NCBI RefSeq assembly: GCF_000002985.6
Contig: NC_003283.11
Coordinates: 13,640,001-13,704,000 of the forward strand
Direction of reading: 5' to 3'
Origin: Caenorhabditis elegans
Lineage: Eukaryota; Nematoda; Chromadorea; Rhabditida; Rhabditidae
Length of the DNA: 64,000 bases
Made by a program: the position numbers and the translations under genes. Positions 61,901 through 64,000 of the stretch are shown here, one piece after another. The number at the start of each line of letters is the position of its first letter. The stretch's first letter is position 1. Under the pieces are notes generated by a model. That model was given only the letters and a program-made list of their open reading frames with translations, had not been told where the DNA came from and searched no databases.

Positions 61901-63243
61901 TTCACTTCGGAGATTATATTCCAGCTCCGACAATACTAACGCCGAGAACATTTTTGTTCACTACTACACGTAAGTACATTCATATAGAGTTGATTCCAAC
62001 ATCACATCGGTTTCCAGAACCAACTTCCCGGGTCACACCCGATACTACAAGAATCACAGATTTTTATACGAGAACAACATCCTCTGGAACTACATCGGAA
62101 ACTTCAACTAGTACGAGCTCCCAAACCGTTTCTGAAACAGATGGAACGACGTCAATGTTTCAAACATCAGAGCCTTCAACATGGCAGACGTCAAATGAGC
62201 CCACTTCCGAGCCTACTACAGTACCCTTAGAAACATCTACTTGGCAAAACACGGATGGTACATCGATGGAACCTACATCGGTGACACCAGAGGAAGGACA
62301 GACGACGTCTCCTACAGCTACCACATTGACATTTGTAGATTCCACTCTTGAAACAGTTACCACAACTGAAGCGACGACTACTTCTGAAGGCACGACTTCC
62401 CAAGAAGATTTCGGAACAACCTCTATGACAACATCGGAATCTGAAGGAACATCTCCGGAGTATATCACGTCAGAAGCCACTTTAGAACCTATCACATCGA
62501 CTGTAGAGTCAACCACAACAATAATGATCTCTACCATATCAGAATTAATTTCTACGTCTGATTACACAACACAAAGTTCCGATTCCACTTCAATGGAACC
62601 TATAATGTCATCAACATCAACTTTTGAATCTTCCGCGTTCCCAACACCCGATGGGTTTACTTTAGAGCCAATCACAACAACTATGACTACTGAATACCCA
62701 GACGGAACAACTATGACTTCTCCAGATGCTACTCTTCCGATTCTCACGACAACATCAAGTGAATATTATACATCAACACAGGAATCAATAGCTTCTTCAA
62801 CTTCTGAAGTAACAATCATTCTTCCAACAGATTCCACCACGTTTTTGACACCTCCGCCTAGCACAACCACGGAGCTTATTTACACAGTATCTTCTGATGG
62901 AACACTGGAGCCCATAACATCTGCTCCAACAACAATAGGCTCATCATCGGAAGGACCAACAACAGCAACATCTACTGAGCCCATTTACACTGCCAGCCCG
63001 GACACTTCTCCTGAAACAGAAGCAACAATTGGGCCACCAATTCGGATATCTACAGTTGGAGGTGGAGATACATATGTTACATCAACTCCTGGACAAGGAT
63101 CTACAGTTACCACTCAGAGTCCAATAGATGATACTGATCTGGAGTGTGCTTCAACCACTGCCGCGTTATCTGCATATTCGAAAATCATATGCGATATTCA
63201 AGCTATTTCACGACGCAGACAACGATCTCAAACTTCTTTTTAA
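49974..63243 (+). CDS. Giant secreted protein: beta-helix-like repeats, EGF, TIG, cadherin-like, mucin tail
   Basis: Twenty-three exons: 49974-50025, 50242-50407, 50785-50869, 51246-51693, 51777-52006, 52268-52342, 53156-53371, 53416-53565, 53644-53806, 53862-54758, 55033-55370, 55423-55734, 56077-56960, 57006-57180, 57229-58185, 58231-60033, 60084-60296, 60471-61043, 61093-61154, 61202-61346, 61412-61799, 61847-61969, 62018-63243; about 3226 residues. The start gives a signal peptide (MVFKYSILLLLLLQYTRG). Residues about 240-1040 are short Asn/Gly/Ile-rich strands like PbH1 right-handed beta-helix repeats. Six tenascin-type EGF repeats (1106-1304, pattern CxCxxGWxGxxC), a TIG/IPT domain (about 1312-1397) and a seventh EGF (1403-1432) follow, then beta-rich domains, a cadherin-like repeat (about 2690-2775) and a Thr/Ser-rich mucin segment (2780-3190). 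Furin-type sites: RVRR near 195 and RRRKR at 2114-2118. No membrane span is seen. I do not recognise the gene by name; an extracellular-matrix or junction role is inferred. The C-terminus is uncertain: a strong acceptor at 63332 could give a different last exon ending HEKCFCTLSE. Confidence 0.85.
55982..56008. repeat. Perfect 11-bp palindrome in an intron of the giant gene
   Basis: TGACACGATTC and its exact complement GAATCGTGTCA flank the 5-base loop GTATG. It lies about 70 bp before a 3' splice site. Confidence 0.8.
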
Positions 63244-64000
63244 TTTTATTAGTCGACTCCCTGTTTATCTTTCAAAGATTTGAATTTGCGGGTTTATCTA
63301 TTGATTTTAATAAATGTTTAATTTTTTTACAGATCATGAAAAGTGTTTCTGCACACTTTCAGAGTAAGTTCTATAATTCAGAAGAAGATTTTTTTAAAGG
63401 TCTTACTAATGATGGAACCACTGATTAACAGTTAAACATATTTTCCTAGTCTAATTTTGATTTTAGGATGTTTTGTAAACCTGGAAACCACTTCTGGTGT
63501 TTTCATAAATAAGTATTTGATCGAAAAAAACTGCAATTTTTATAGTTGACCCTTTGAAAGTCAAGTTCAGATTAAAAATTCAGATTTAAAAAAAATATTT
63601 AAAAAATAAACTTTTCAATATCGTTACCATTACCGTTATCTACACCTCTTCAAAACTCAATAATCAAAAGTCAACAAAATCATCTTGGAGCAATAAAAGA
63701 GCCATCAATCATATTGAAAAAATGAACTTAAAAATTTCAGATTCACTTTTTCTATTTCAAACTGATTAGTTTGCTTTATGTCTAAACCTTGAATCAGAAA
63801 CCTTTAAGCATTAAAAACACACATTGAGCTTGTTCCTCAATTGCAATGTGTCCACAGTGCTCACTGAGACTGTGGTTGGAACCTGACAATTATGCAAAAA
63901 AATTTTAGAAGCACTTTGAATTTATTTTTTTACGAATTTTAAACATTTGTCCTTCAAAGAGCGGTGGCATTTTAAAATAAACGAAAAAAAACTGTTTCTA
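63244..64000. other. Region after the giant gene
   Basis: AT-rich DNA with the 3' UTR of the preceding gene. A strong TTTTTTTACAG acceptor ends at 63332 and is followed by a short frame ending at the TAA of 63365, which may be an alternative last exon. Nothing else is supportable to the window end. Confidence 0.45.

Noticed and set aside
1..64000. CRISPR array
   Set aside because: The satellite has no spacers and the host is a nematode.
1..64000. tRNA or rRNA genes
   Set aside because: I looked for the TTCGA arm with matching acceptor stems and found none that folds convincingly; a covariance-model scan would settle it.

Overview
The window is nuclear DNA of a Caenorhabditis nematode. Evidence: AT-rich sequence, many short introns (about 43-70 nt) with TTTCAG acceptors, acceptor-like trans-splice sites just before several start codons, many foldback repeats, and a run of genes that I recognise as the order of the C. 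elegans chromosome V segment H37A05-F58G11. The species is not C. elegans-specific from what I can see, and I cannot name it. All gene models were spliced by eye; in each one the exon phases join and the total is a multiple of three.

Layout. 1-10.8 kb is gene-free: a 6.5 kb satellite built on a 16-bp unit (214-6709), interrupted by a GC-rich palindrome with an AT-repeat centre (5877-6205), then an 18-bp minisatellite, a 162-bp duplication, CGATCC/CGT microsatellites and a long foldback. 10.8-14.0 kb (minus) is lpin-1 (lipin, phosphatidate phosphatase). 14.0-21.3 kb is a long intergenic stretch with foldbacks and five CACGTG boxes. 21.3-24.0 kb (plus) is letm-1 (mitochondrial LETM1). 25.4-28.9 kb (plus) is rde-12 (FG-rich Vasa-like DEAD-box helicase), tail to tail with mip-2/eggd-2 (29.6-31.9 kb, minus; two LOTUS-like domains). 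32.6-35.9 kb (plus) is a 12-TM MFS transporter of the MFSD8/CLN7 type, tail to tail with tag-65 (36.1-38.6 kb, minus; CHERP-like splicing factor). tag-65 is divergent from ccz-1 (38.9-41.4 kb, plus; Rab7 GEF subunit) across only 293 bp. 41.4-50.0 kb has no gene I can support. 50.0-63.2 kb (plus) is one 23-exon gene for a secreted protein of about 3226 residues with beta-helix-like repeats, tenascin-type EGF repeats, TIG/IPT, a cadherin-like repeat and a Ser/Thr-rich mucin tail.

How the genes fit together. RDE-12 and MIP-2 are both germ-granule/small-RNA factors, and LOTUS domains are known to bind Vasa-family helicases, so their convergent neighbourhood stands out. The other genes are mostly housekeeping: lipid synthesis, mitochondrial ion exchange, splicing and endolysosomal traffic. 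The clearest novelty candidates are the satellite, whose unit length makes one strand nearly stop-free, and the giant extracellular protein with two furin-type sites.
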